Assembly (NCBI GenBank): GCA_030586765.1 | Contig: JAUQZZ010000050.1 | Span: 1-11,681, forward strand | Length of the DNA: 11,681 nt | Direction of reading: 5' to 3' | Source: Candidatus Brocadiales bacterium | Lineage (GTDB): Bacteria > Planctomycetota > Brocadiia > Brocadiales > Bathyanammoxibiaceae | Part shown: piece after piece, positions 1 to 5,989 of the stretch | Numbering within the stretch: the first letter of the stretch is position 1 | How the letters are laid out: the number at the start of each line of letters is the position of its first letter | Made by a program: the position numbers and the translations under genes | The notes under the pieces: model-generated | The model's database searches: none | What the model was told of the DNA's origin: nothing | The model's input: only the letters and a program-made list of their open reading frames with translations

Positions 1-453
1 AGGCCGCTCCATGACTTCTATGATAAGGACTGCTCTCCTTATAAATTCCTCTTCTCCTTTAAAGGGATATACATGGCTTGATATTACTGAATCTATAGCT
101 ATTCCACCTTGCGTAGGATCGCTAGCTAGTATTCTCTCTATGGCCTCCACATATCGCCGCAGCTTAGTTTGGGCTAGTTCACTATCTGGGGATACCTCTC
201 TGGAAGTAACCCATACAGATATCTTATGCCTGAGTTCGCGCCTGCGGGACAGGGCATTAGTAGCCGTTGCGGCCTCTCCTATGATAGTGATGCTCGGATA
301 CCTGACACGGCCATCCCTCTGCGGCTGGGTGAAGAAGGATTGGATGTCTTCCAGGGTAACCCCGTCTGCCCTCTCTAGTTCTATCTGGTCGAGTTTCCCC
401 GGAAGCTGGTTCTGGAGTAAGGTTCTTATTTGTCTTAATATGTCTTCTAACAT
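1..453 (-). CDS. Phage-like small structural protein (tail terminator/neck-like), 3' end outside window
   Basis: An open frame of 151 codons runs from an ATG at 453 to the left edge with no stop, so the gene is incomplete at its 3' end. AAAAGGAG lies 13 bases upstream of the ATG, and an in-frame TAA eight codons upstream fixes the N-terminus. The product starts MLEDILRQIRTLLQNQLPGK. An amphipathic N-terminal helix is followed by a strand (YPSITIIGE, about residues 52-60), a second strand (HKISVWV), a long helix (YVEAIERIL) and a closing strand before the edge (RRAVLIIEVMERP). This helix-strand-strand-helix-strand order, ending in a hydrophobic strand, resembles phage tail-terminator or neck-completion proteins. 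I see no diagnostic motif, so this is a fold-level impression. It could be a prophage remnant, part of a phage-tail-like particle, or an unrelated hypothetical gene. It is separated from frr by 267 bases and is probably transcribed independently. Confidence 0.55.
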   Translation of the reverse strand, partial: MLEDILRQIRTLLQNQLPGKLDQIELERADGVTLEDIQSFFTQPQRDGRVRYPSITIIGEAATATNALSRRRELRHKISVWVTSREVSPDSELAQTKLRRYVEAIERILASDPTQGGIAIDSVISSHVYPFKGEEEFIRRAVLIIEVMERP

Positions 454-720
454 GGATATATACGTCTCCTTTTAAAACAGACAAGCCCGATTGTTTCCCC
501 TGGCCTGCTAGAATTATTTTGATTGCTTCTTCTTCTACTCCCTCACAGTAACACATCTTTAAGAAGAGTAAATGGCTGGATTCAACCTGTTTCAACAATG
601 GATATGCAAACCATCTAAAAATAAAGAGATAAAAAGAGCCGGGAAGGAAAGGTTTTTAGAACAGACCGTAGAAAGGAAGATGCGGGTTAAAAATAAAAAG
701 GGCTAATGGTCGGAAGGAGG
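454..720. other. Intergenic stretch between frr and the phage-like gene
   Basis: These 267 bases hold no convincing gene. Read on the minus strand, they begin just after the frr stop with pyrimidine-rich sequence and two T-rich runs (about 695-680 and 640-620). I found no stable GC-rich hairpin in front of either run, so a classical intrinsic terminator for the rpsB-tsf-pyrH-frr block is not evident. The part near 595-567 holds a weak promoter-like pair, and the ribosome binding site of the phage-like gene is at 474-467. Confidence 0.6.
567..595 (-). promoter_or_regulatory. Weak candidate sigma70-type promoter for the phage-like gene
   Basis: On the minus strand TTGAAA (595-590, five of six matches to the -35 consensus) is followed after 17 bases by TTTACT (572-567, four of six matches to the -10 consensus). 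Transcription from here would give a leader of roughly 105 bases before the ATG at 453. The match is modest and the stretch is AT-rich, so it could be chance. Confidence 0.25.
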
Positions 721-1281
721 CTAGATTTTCATTATTTCCTGGGTCTTTTTTGTCACCAGGTCATCCACCTTCTTCTCGTAGTCCCTGGTGAGGTCTTGGA
801 CCTCTTTTCTGGTCTTGTCGGCGTCGTCCTCGGAGAGGAGGCCTTCTTTTTCCTCCTTGTCTATCCTCTTATTAACATCCCTGCGGACGTTTCTTATGGC
901 AATCCTTGTCTCCTCGGACATCTCCTTAACCTGAGAGGCTAGTTTTTTCCTGCGCTCTTCGGTGAGGGGAGGGAGATTGATGCGGATGACCTTGCCGTCG
1001 CTTTGGGGGTTAAAACCCAGGTCTGACTGCAGGAAGGCCTTCTCTATCTCCTTTAGGGCTACTGGGTCATAGGGTTTTATCACGATAACCTGTGCCTCTG
1101 GAACGCTGATGGTGGCCAGTTGCTTCAGTGGAGTTGGTGTCCCATAGTACTCCACCTTCAGGTTTTCTACCAGGCCTGGGTTGGCGCGGCCAGTGCGGAG
1201 GCCCTTGAGTTCCTCCCCCAGGACCTCCAGGGCCTTTTCCATCTTCTTTTCTGCCCCTGGGAGGATACCTTCACTATTCAT
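721..1281 (-). CDS. frr: Ribosome recycling factor
   Basis: RRF works with EF-G to split the post-termination ribosome so that its subunits can start again. The product is 186 residues, the usual length for the family. It carries the family core: LRTGRANPGLVENLKVEYYG near residues 28-47, then TPLKQLATISVPEAQ, and a C-terminal three-helix bundle containing LTEERRKKLASQVKEMSEE and IAIRNVRRDVNKRI. I chose the ATG at 1281 because GGGAG lies eight bases upstream and the resulting N-terminus fits the family. A TTG at 1296 would add five residues. The ATG overlaps the end of pyrH by eight bases, which suggests translational coupling. frr is the last gene of the conserved rpsB-tsf-pyrH-frr block and ends ...EIMKI. 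Confidence 0.96.
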   Translation of the reverse strand: MNSEGILPGAEKKMEKALEVLGEELKGLRTGRANPGLVENLKVEYYGTPTPLKQLATISVPEAQVIVIKPYDPVALKEIEKAFLQSDLGFNPQSDGKVIRINLPPLTEERRKKLASQVKEMSEETRIAIRNVRRDVNKRIDKEEKEGLLSEDDADKTRKEVQDLTRDYEKKVDDLVTKKTQEIMKI

Positions 1282-2008
1282 CCTCGTCACTCCCAATGAA
1301 GGTGCCTATAGGCTCACCTTCCACGGCACGCTGTATATTATGCTGTTTCCTGAGATTGAAGACTATTATGGGTAGGTGGTTCTCCATGCAAAGGGTGATA
1401 GCAGTAGGGTCTATGGCTTTTAGGTTCTGGTTAATAACCTGGGAATAGGTGAGCCTATGGAAGAGCTCAGCCTTAGGGTCAAGGACTGGGTCGGCAGAGT
1501 ATACCCCATCTACCTTTGTGGCCTTCAGGAAGACGTCAGCCCCTATCTCTATGGCCCTTAGGGCGGCGGCACTATCGGTGGTGAAGTAGGGGTTGCCCGT
1601 TCCTCCTGCCAGGAGGACTATATTGCTTTGACTAAGGTAGTTAAGGCAGTTGCGGCGGTTATAAGGCTCCACCATCTTGTGGATCTCCACTGCGCTCTGC
1701 ACGTGGACGCCTATACCTAGCTTCTCCAGTGCGTCCTGCAGTATAAGGGCATTGATAACCGTAGCTATCATGCCCACATAATCCGCCTGGGTACGGTTGG
1801 TACCCAGCTTACTCAACTCTACCCCCCTAACAATGTTACCGCCCCCCACTACTACCGCCAGCTCAGCACCAATGTCGTGGGCGGCCTTAAGCTCTCTAGC
1901 CAGGGAGTCTACCCTACCCTTATCTATACCATAGCCCCTCTCAGTACAAAAACCCTCTCCACTTATTTTTACGACCACCCTTTTGTACTTGCTCTTGGGC
2001 TTGGCCAC
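1274..2008 (-). CDS. pyrH: Uridylate kinase (UMP kinase)
   Basis: This hexameric amino-acid-kinase-family enzyme phosphorylates UMP to UDP with ATP, the committed step toward UTP and CTP. The 244-residue product shows the N-terminal phosphate-binding strand and loop VVVKISGEGF (residues 11-20), the glycine loop VVVGGGNIVRG (52-62), the UMP-site segment ADYVGMIATVINALILQDAL (76-94), GGTGNPYFTTDSAAALRAIE (135-154), and the ATP-site signature LKATKVDGVYSADP (161-174). Length and motif order are normal and nothing is missing. The start is GTG. It follows the tsf stop after one extra in-frame TAA (TAG-TAA-GTG), so the two genes are probably translationally coupled, with only a weak AGGG upstream. 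The tail GSDEDE overlaps the start of frr. Confidence 0.97.
   Translation of the reverse strand: MAKPKSKYKRVVVKISGEGFCTERGYGIDKGRVDSLARELKAAHDIGAELAVVVGGGNIVRGVELSKLGTNRTQADYVGMIATVINALILQDALEKLGIGVHVQSAVEIHKMVEPYNRRNCLNYLSQSNIVLLAGGTGNPYFTTDSAAALRAIEIGADVFLKATKVDGVYSADPVLDPKAELFHRLTYSQVINQNLKAIDPTAITLCMENHLPIIVFNLRKQHNIQRAVEGEPIGTFIGSDEDE
1290..1294 (-). promoter_or_regulatory. Ribosome binding site that decides the frr start
   Basis: GGGAG on the minus strand lies eight bases before the ATG at 1281. It is inside the last codons of pyrH. This favours the ATG over the upstream TTG at 1296, which sits immediately 5' of this motif and would have no properly spaced site of its own. Confidence 0.6.
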
Positions 2009-2011
2009 TTA

Positions 2012-2917
2012 CTAACGCCCTATCTCAAACCTGGCAAACCTCTTTATCCTTAAGTCCTTACCAACCTTAGCAACGCCTTTAGAAAAAATGTCTTTCACGC
2101 TCTGGGTATCGTCCTTAATAAAAGGTTGCTCCAGGAGGCAGTTCTCTTTATAGAAACTTTCCATCTTCCCCTGGATTATCTTTTCTACGATTTGAGGCGG
2201 CTTGCCAGAGGCCGCACTCCTAAAAAGCTCCTTCTGCTTTTCAAGGACATCAGGAGGCAGAGCTTCTCTGGATACTACCAAGGGGTTAGTAGCCGCTACC
2301 TGCATGCAGAGGTCCTTTAAGAGTTGTTCCATACCTTCGTCTTCTATCTGGGAGTTGGCCAGCTCCAGGAGAACCCCTATCTTACTGTTAAAATGGATAT
2401 AGGAGGCTATCCTGCCCTGGGTAGTCTCAAACCTGGCAAACCTCTTGACCTTTATATTTTCGCCTAACTTAGCTATGCTAGAGGTAACGATGTCCCTTAC
2501 GCTATGGGTGCGGTCCTTTATAAAGGGCTGATTCATCAAGAATTTTTCCTTAGGAACTCCCTTCCCTCCTTCGGAAGTATCTTCCTGGTCTATTGCCAAG
2601 GGATTAGTTGTAGCTATATGCAGAGAGAGGTCCCTTGACAGTTCCTCCATTACCTGGTTTCTGGCCACGAAGTCTGTCTCACAATCCAATTCTAATAAGA
2701 CCCCTACCTTACCCTGGGGGTCAATATAGGCCCCTACCCTGCCTTCGGAGGTAACACGGGCCGCCTTCTTCTCAGCCACCTGGAAGCCTTTCTTTCTGAG
2801 GATCTCTGTGGCCTTGTCCATGTCCCCCCCTGTCTTCTCCAGGGCACTCTTACAGTCCAGGATCCCGGCACCAGTCTTTTCTCGGAGTTTCTTTATGTTT
2901 TCCATATCTACAGGCAC
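2012..2917 (-). CDS. tsf: Elongation factor Ts with two closely similar core halves
   Basis: EF-Ts is the guanine nucleotide exchange factor that releases GDP from EF-Tu. Residues 5-50 form the N-terminal UBA-like domain (IKKLREKTGAGILDCKSALE). The core carries the EF-Tu-contacting TDFV motif (81-84, in CETDFVARN). The core then appears twice. Residues 59-164 and 168-298 share a GR[VI]xxYI start, K[VI]GVLLEL, an ATNPL segment, and a closing block running from QPFIKD to KRFARFE. In that block about 21 of 36 positions are identical. Only the first copy has TDFV. Only the second has the long helical segment (about 219-258) known from short Thermus-type EF-Ts. At 301 residues it is near the long E. 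coli-type length. The start is GTG, with AAAGGG five to six bases upstream; the ATG at 2905 has no site of its own. It lies 35 bases after rpsB. Confidence 0.96.
   Translation of the reverse strand: MPVDMENIKKLREKTGAGILDCKSALEKTGGDMDKATEILRKKGFQVAEKKAARVTSEGRVGAYIDPQGKVGVLLELDCETDFVARNQVMEELSRDLSLHIATTNPLAIDQEDTSEGGKGVPKEKFLMNQPFIKDRTHSVRDIVTSSIAKLGENIKVKRFARFETTQGRIASYIHFNSKIGVLLELANSQIEDEGMEQLLKDLCMQVAATNPLVVSREALPPDVLEKQKELFRSAASGKPPQIVEKIIQGKMESFYKENCLLEQPFIKDDTQSVKDIFSKGVAKVGKDLRIKRFARFEIGR
2023..2044. repeat. 22-bp direct repeat within tsf, copy 1
   Basis: The 22 bases at 2023-2044 are identical to those at 2425-2446. They encode the KRFARFE segment that ends the second EF-Ts core half. 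The exact nucleotide match is part of the evidence for an internal duplication or gene-conversion event within tsf. Confidence 0.8.
2425..2446. repeat. 22-bp direct repeat within tsf, copy 2
   Basis: Identical to 2023-2044. It encodes KRFARFE at the end of the first EF-Ts core half. The distance between the copies, about 400 bases, corresponds to one core half of 134 residues. Confidence 0.8.
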
Positions 2918-2952
2918 GGAAGTCCCTTTTTCTCGTGGTGGTACTTTGAAGG

Positions 2953-3663
2953 TTAGCCAACCCCTGTACTGACGCTGGAGAGGTCTACCTTTCCTTCTAC
3001 TATGGCATCGCTCATCTTGGAAAGGAATACCTCAATAGACCTCAAGGCATCATCGTTACCGGGAATGCATATGTCTACCAGATCCGGGTCGCAGTCTGTA
3101 TCGGTGAGACAAATAGTAGGTATACCCAGCTTGTTAGCCTCCCTTACCGCGGTAATCTCCCTCTTTGGGTCCACCACTACAAGGGCCCCAGGCAGTTCCA
3201 TCATGTTTCTTATCCCCTCCAGATTCTTCTTTAGTTTCTTTATCTCTCTGTTGATGGAGGAGATGGTCTTCTTATTGTACTGATGAATGGCCTCGCTGGA
3301 TTGTAGTTCCTCTAACTCCCTAAGACGCTTGAGTCTCTTGCGAATGGTATCAAAATTGGTCAGAGTGCCTCCAAGCCAGCGCTCAGTTACAAAGGGCATC
3401 CCCGCCTTCTGCGCCTCTCGGGTAATGGCGTTTCGGGCCTGCCATTTTGTGCCTAGAAAGAGGACCCCCTTACCTGTGCTAGAGAGCTTAACTAAGAACT
3501 TGTAGGCCGTTATGAGGCCCCTGAGGGTCTCCCTAAGGTTGATGACGTGGATGAGGTTGTGTCTGCCAAAGATGTAGGGCTTCATTTTGGGATTCCACCG
3601 GCTTGTCTTGTGTCCGAAATGGAACCCGGCCCTTATAAGTTCCTCTAGTGTCACTATAGGCAA
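2953..3663 (-). CDS. rpsB: 30S ribosomal protein S2
   Basis: S2 is a late-assembling 30S subunit protein that is needed for S1 binding. The 236-residue product has the family landmarks: LIRAGFHFGHKTSRWNPKMK (residues 9-28), IFGRHNLIHVINLRETL, LFLGTKWQA, ERWLGGTLTNFDTIRKRL, the coiled-coil region (about 112-150), LVVVDPKRE, and CDPDLVDICIPGNDDALRSIE near the C-terminus. The start is TTG. A TAA lies three codons upstream in frame and the family N-terminus (M-x-x-V-T) fits this position. AGGAGGT lies 11 bases before it. rpsB opens the translation block and has its own candidate promoter just upstream. From memory, the RNLIH..NLRETLRGL wording and the NREIKKLKKNLEGIR segment resemble planctomycete-type S2, which is a weak taxonomic hint. 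Confidence 0.98.
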   Translation of the reverse strand: MPIVTLEELIRAGFHFGHKTSRWNPKMKPYIFGRHNLIHVINLRETLRGLITAYKFLVKLSSTGKGVLFLGTKWQARNAITREAQKAGMPFVTERWLGGTLTNFDTIRKRLKRLRELEELQSSEAIHQYNKKTISSINREIKKLKKNLEGIRNMMELPGALVVVDPKREITAVREANKLGIPTICLTDTDCDPDLVDICIPGNDDALRSIEVFLSKMSDAIVEGKVDLSSVSTGVG

Positions 3664-3674
3664 TCCTTTCTTTT

Positions 3675-3681
3675 ACCTCCT
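3675..3681 (-). promoter_or_regulatory. Strong Shine-Dalgarno site for rpsB TTG start
   Basis: AGGAGGT, a near-complete anti-16S match, lies 11 bases upstream of the TTG at 3663. A second purine run (AAAGGA) touches the start codon. The strong site probably compensates for the weak start codon and supports TTG as the real initiation site. Confidence 0.65.
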
Positions 3682-3690
3682 GTTGGATTC

Positions 3691-3718
3691 AAAATAGCAT
3701 AAATATGGAAAAAGTCAA
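3691..3718 (-). promoter_or_regulatory. Candidate sigma70-type promoter for rpsB-tsf-pyrH-frr
   Basis: TTGACT (3718-3713, five of six to the -35 consensus) is followed by 16 bases and TATTTT (3696-3691, four of six to the -10 consensus). The TGA stop of the radical SAM gene lies inside the -35 box. Initiation near 3684 would leave a leader of about 20 bases carrying the AGGAGGT site. I see no terminator between the two genes, so readthrough from the envelope cluster into rpsB is also possible. The leader is too short for an S2-binding autoregulatory structure. Confidence 0.45.
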
Positions 3719-4950
3719 TATAATGCGGCTACATCCTCTGGACTCACCACAAAGTTATTAGGTATGGATTCTATGGGTATGGGGAGTTTTGGGTCGGCGG
3801 GAAGGGGGTCTATATATTTTCTCCTGTAGGCCTTACTCTGCATCCTGCAGCTAGGGAAGCGCCTATTGAAGTCGGGGTGGCTTACCATCTTCTTCCATAT
3901 CTCCTGAATGGGCATATCCCGGACATTGCCAAAATTAATGGGGTTAAAGTCACAGGGGTTGATGTCTCCGTAGGCGGTCATATAGAACTGGGAATGCGCC
4001 CCGTAGCAGCCCACTCCCAAGGGTGAATTTATCAGGGCCATAGCGTTTACCCCTATCGGGGTAGTCTCATAGTATTTTTTGGCCAGGGCTATTACCTGTT
4101 TCCTCTCGCTGGGGGTAAGGATCTTGGAGGCATCCTTCAGGTATTTCCCCGAGGGTATACAGTCGAAGATGGTAACCTCGTGGAAGCCCTCGCTGTTGGC
4201 GATTTGAAGGAGTTTTTCTAGATGGCCATACTTTAGATTCTCGTGGGTGGCATAGGTGGAGATGCCCGTTAGTATACCTGCTTCCCGGGCCAGCCTGGCT
4301 CCCTGGAAGGCCTTCTCATAGCAGCCCACTACCTTTCGAAAGTCATCGTGGAGGACAGCCTCGCTGTGGTCAATGGAAATATTCATGGAATAGAGTCCTG
4401 CCTCCTTTAACCTCCGCACATTCTCTCTGGTAAGGAGGAGCCCGTTGGTAAAAATCATAGCTACTGCCTTTGATTTATCTACATAGCGGATGAGTTCGTA
4501 GAGCTCTTCTCTGAGGAGAGGTTCTCCTCCCACGTATATAACCAGGCTTGCCCCCAGGTTCAGGGCGCCATCTACTACCTTCTTTATCTCCTCCACACTG
4601 AGTTCTTCTCTGGTAGGGTCTTTAAAGGGGTCTGCGCTACAGTGGATGCACTGGCACTGGCACTTGTGGGTTATTGCTAGATTGGCGGTGACAGGGAAGG
4701 CCATCTTGTGGATCATCATCCTCACCTTTCTCACCAGGAAGCGCATCCCTGCGGGGGTAGGATGGGGAGGATTGTAGATGTTATAGACATGGGCACCATC
4801 TACCTTGGCTATAACCTTGAGGGAATTAAGTCTTTGAAAGAACTGCTGTACAAAGGGCTGGAGCATGTCACCCAGGCAGCCCCCTGCCCTTCCCACAATC
4901 TTTCCATTCTCTATCCCGGCTTCTACATGGAAGAAATCAAAGCTGTCCAC
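3715..4950 (-). CDS. Radical SAM protein with SPASM/twitch-like C-terminus, function unknown
   Basis: This protein should cleave S-adenosylmethionine with a [4Fe-4S] cluster to start radical chemistry on an unknown substrate. In the 411 residues I see three parts. An N-terminal segment of about 85 residues has no recognised motif and contains NIYNPPHPTPAGMRFL. The radical SAM barrel carries the cluster ligands C97, C101 and C104 (with an extra cysteine at 99), the SAM-contacting GGEPLLREEL at 141-150, and FTNGLLL at 167-173. The C-terminal part has further cysteines at C315 (GCYGA), C333 (GDINPCDF) and C368, followed by GNVRDMPIQEIW. That arrangement resembles SPASM or twitch domains that hold an auxiliary cluster. 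The start is GTG, with AAGGGGAG nine bases upstream, four bases after the dehydrogenase stop. The position at the end of the lipid A cluster hints at an envelope-related substrate, but a peptide or unlinked role is equally possible. Confidence 0.9.
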   Translation of the reverse strand: MDSFDFFHVEAGIENGKIVGRAGGCLGDMLQPFVQQFFQRLNSLKVIAKVDGAHVYNIYNPPHPTPAGMRFLVRKVRMMIHKMAFPVTANLAITHKCQCQCIHCSADPFKDPTREELSVEEIKKVVDGALNLGASLVIYVGGEPLLREELYELIRYVDKSKAVAMIFTNGLLLTRENVRRLKEAGLYSMNISIDHSEAVLHDDFRKVVGCYEKAFQGARLAREAGILTGISTYATHENLKYGHLEKLLQIANSEGFHEVTIFDCIPSGKYLKDASKILTPSERKQVIALAKKYYETTPIGVNAMALINSPLGVGCYGAHSQFYMTAYGDINPCDFNPINFGNVRDMPIQEIWKKMVSHPDFNRRFPSCRMQSKAYRRKYIDPLPADPKLPIPIESIPNNFVVSPEDVAALY

Positions 4951-4954
4951 GCCT

Positions 4955-5989
4955 CTATGCTCCCCTTATGCTCTTGAGATTCTCCTGCATATCCCTGAGG
5001 ACATCTGTAGCTACCTTAAGGGACCTCAGACCATCCTCCCCTGAGACCGTGGGCCTCTTGCCTTCCATGGCACAGTCCACAAAGGATTCTAACTGCATTC
5101 TCAGGGGCTCCTGGTCATTCATGGTTATGTGTTTTATATCTAGGAGGTCACCAAAATTATAGCCCTTCAGGTCCAAAAGGCTCTTTGCCTTTAGCCCTTC
5201 TATGTCAATGGACTCCAGTGTAAGCTTGGGAGATTTCTTGTAGATTATAGCCTCTTGTTTCTCGTAATCCAGAGAAATATAAGTGTTCTCAGAGAAGATG
5301 CGTATCTTTCTCAGGGGTTTAAAGGAAACCCTGCTAGCCGTGAGATCGGCCACGCAACCGTTTTCAAAGGCGATTCTGGCATTGGCTATATCCTCTTTGC
5401 TGGAGAGGATGTTTATGCCTACGGCCTCTACCCTCTTTACAGGAGATTTCGCCAGGTGCATTATTATGTCTATATCATGAATCATAAGGTCAAGAACTAC
5501 CCCTGTATCCCTGGAGCGGAAATTAAAGACAGATAACCTCTGACATTCAATAAACCTAGGCACCATGGGGTAACCCTCTATGGCCTGAAGGGCGGGGTTA
5601 AAACGCTCTACATAGCCCACCTGGAGGATGGCGTTCTTATCCAGGCTTATATCCACCAAAGACTGCGCCTCCTCAAGACTCGTGGCCATGGGCTTCTCCA
5701 GCATCACAGGGATACCTCTCTTAAGAAAATAGGCGGCCAGGGAGTAGTGAGCGCTGGTAGGCACTGCTATACTTACTGCAGAGACCTTACCCGCTATCTC
5801 CTCATGGTGGGGGTAAAAGTTGGTATTGAAACGCCTTGCTACAGCCTTTCCCTGCGTTTGGTTTATATCTACCACACCTACCAACTCCACCCTGGGGAGC
5901 TGGGAATATATCCTGGCATGCTCCTTGCCTAGGTGTCCGACACCTATCACTGCTACCCTTAGCCTGTCCATACCTGAGCTAGGAGGCAT
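4955..5989 (-). CDS. Gfo/Idh/MocA-family NAD(P)-dependent sugar dehydrogenase, GnnA-like candidate
   Basis: The 344-residue product has an N-terminal Rossmann domain with AVIGVGHLGKEHARIY (residues 13-28, G16-x-G18-x-x-G21) and an acidic residue (D41) at the end of the second strand, favouring NAD(H). The family EKP motif is at 98-100, with K99. VGYVERFNPA is at 124-133, and the catalytic-region signature DLMIHDID is at 167-174. The C-terminal domain is the usual Gfo/Idh sheet. Neighbouring lpxA matches the arrangement known for GnnA, which oxidises the 3-OH of UDP-GlcNAc before GnnB transaminates it to UDP-GlcNAc3N, the substrate of some LpxA enzymes. No GnnB-like aminotransferase is in the window, so the specific reaction is inferred. 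The ATG at 5989 overlaps lpxA by 11 bases and has AGAGAGG nine bases upstream. An ATG at 5971 is the alternative start. Confidence 0.9.
   Translation of the reverse strand: MPPSSGMDRLRVAVIGVGHLGKEHARIYSQLPRVELVGVVDINQTQGKAVARRFNTNFYPHHEEIAGKVSAVSIAVPTSAHYSLAAYFLKRGIPVMLEKPMATSLEEAQSLVDISLDKNAILQVGYVERFNPALQAIEGYPMVPRFIECQRLSVFNFRSRDTGVVLDLMIHDIDIIMHLAKSPVKRVEAVGINILSSKEDIANARIAFENGCVADLTASRVSFKPLRKIRIFSENTYISLDYEKQEAIIYKKSPKLTLESIDIEGLKAKSLLDLKGYNFGDLLDIKHITMNDQEPLRMQLESFVDCAMEGKRPTVSGEDGLRSLKVATDVLRDMQENLKSIRGA

Noticed and set aside
11..475. A 154-codon plus-strand open frame
   Set aside because: It is antisense to the phage-like gene. Its serine- and leucine-rich composition is typical of a shadow frame and no upstream ribosome binding site is evident.
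257..598. A 113-codon minus-strand frame starting with TTG at 598
   Set aside because: It has no ribosome binding site, starts with a poor TTG, and its second half lies out of frame over the better-supported phage-like gene starting at 453. The product has low-complexity, frame-shadow character after about residue 48.
680..720. Possible intrinsic terminator after frr
   Set aside because: There is a T-rich run on the minus strand, but the sequence before it contains only a direct GGCTA repeat and no complementary stem.
1282..1296. TTG at 1296 as the frr start
   Set aside because: It would add five residues, and the ATG at 1281 has a properly spaced GGGAG and the usual family N-terminus.
5255..5536. 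A plus-strand frame inside the dehydrogenase gene
   Set aside because: It is fully contained antisense to a complete Gfo/Idh/MocA gene whose motifs explain the sequence.
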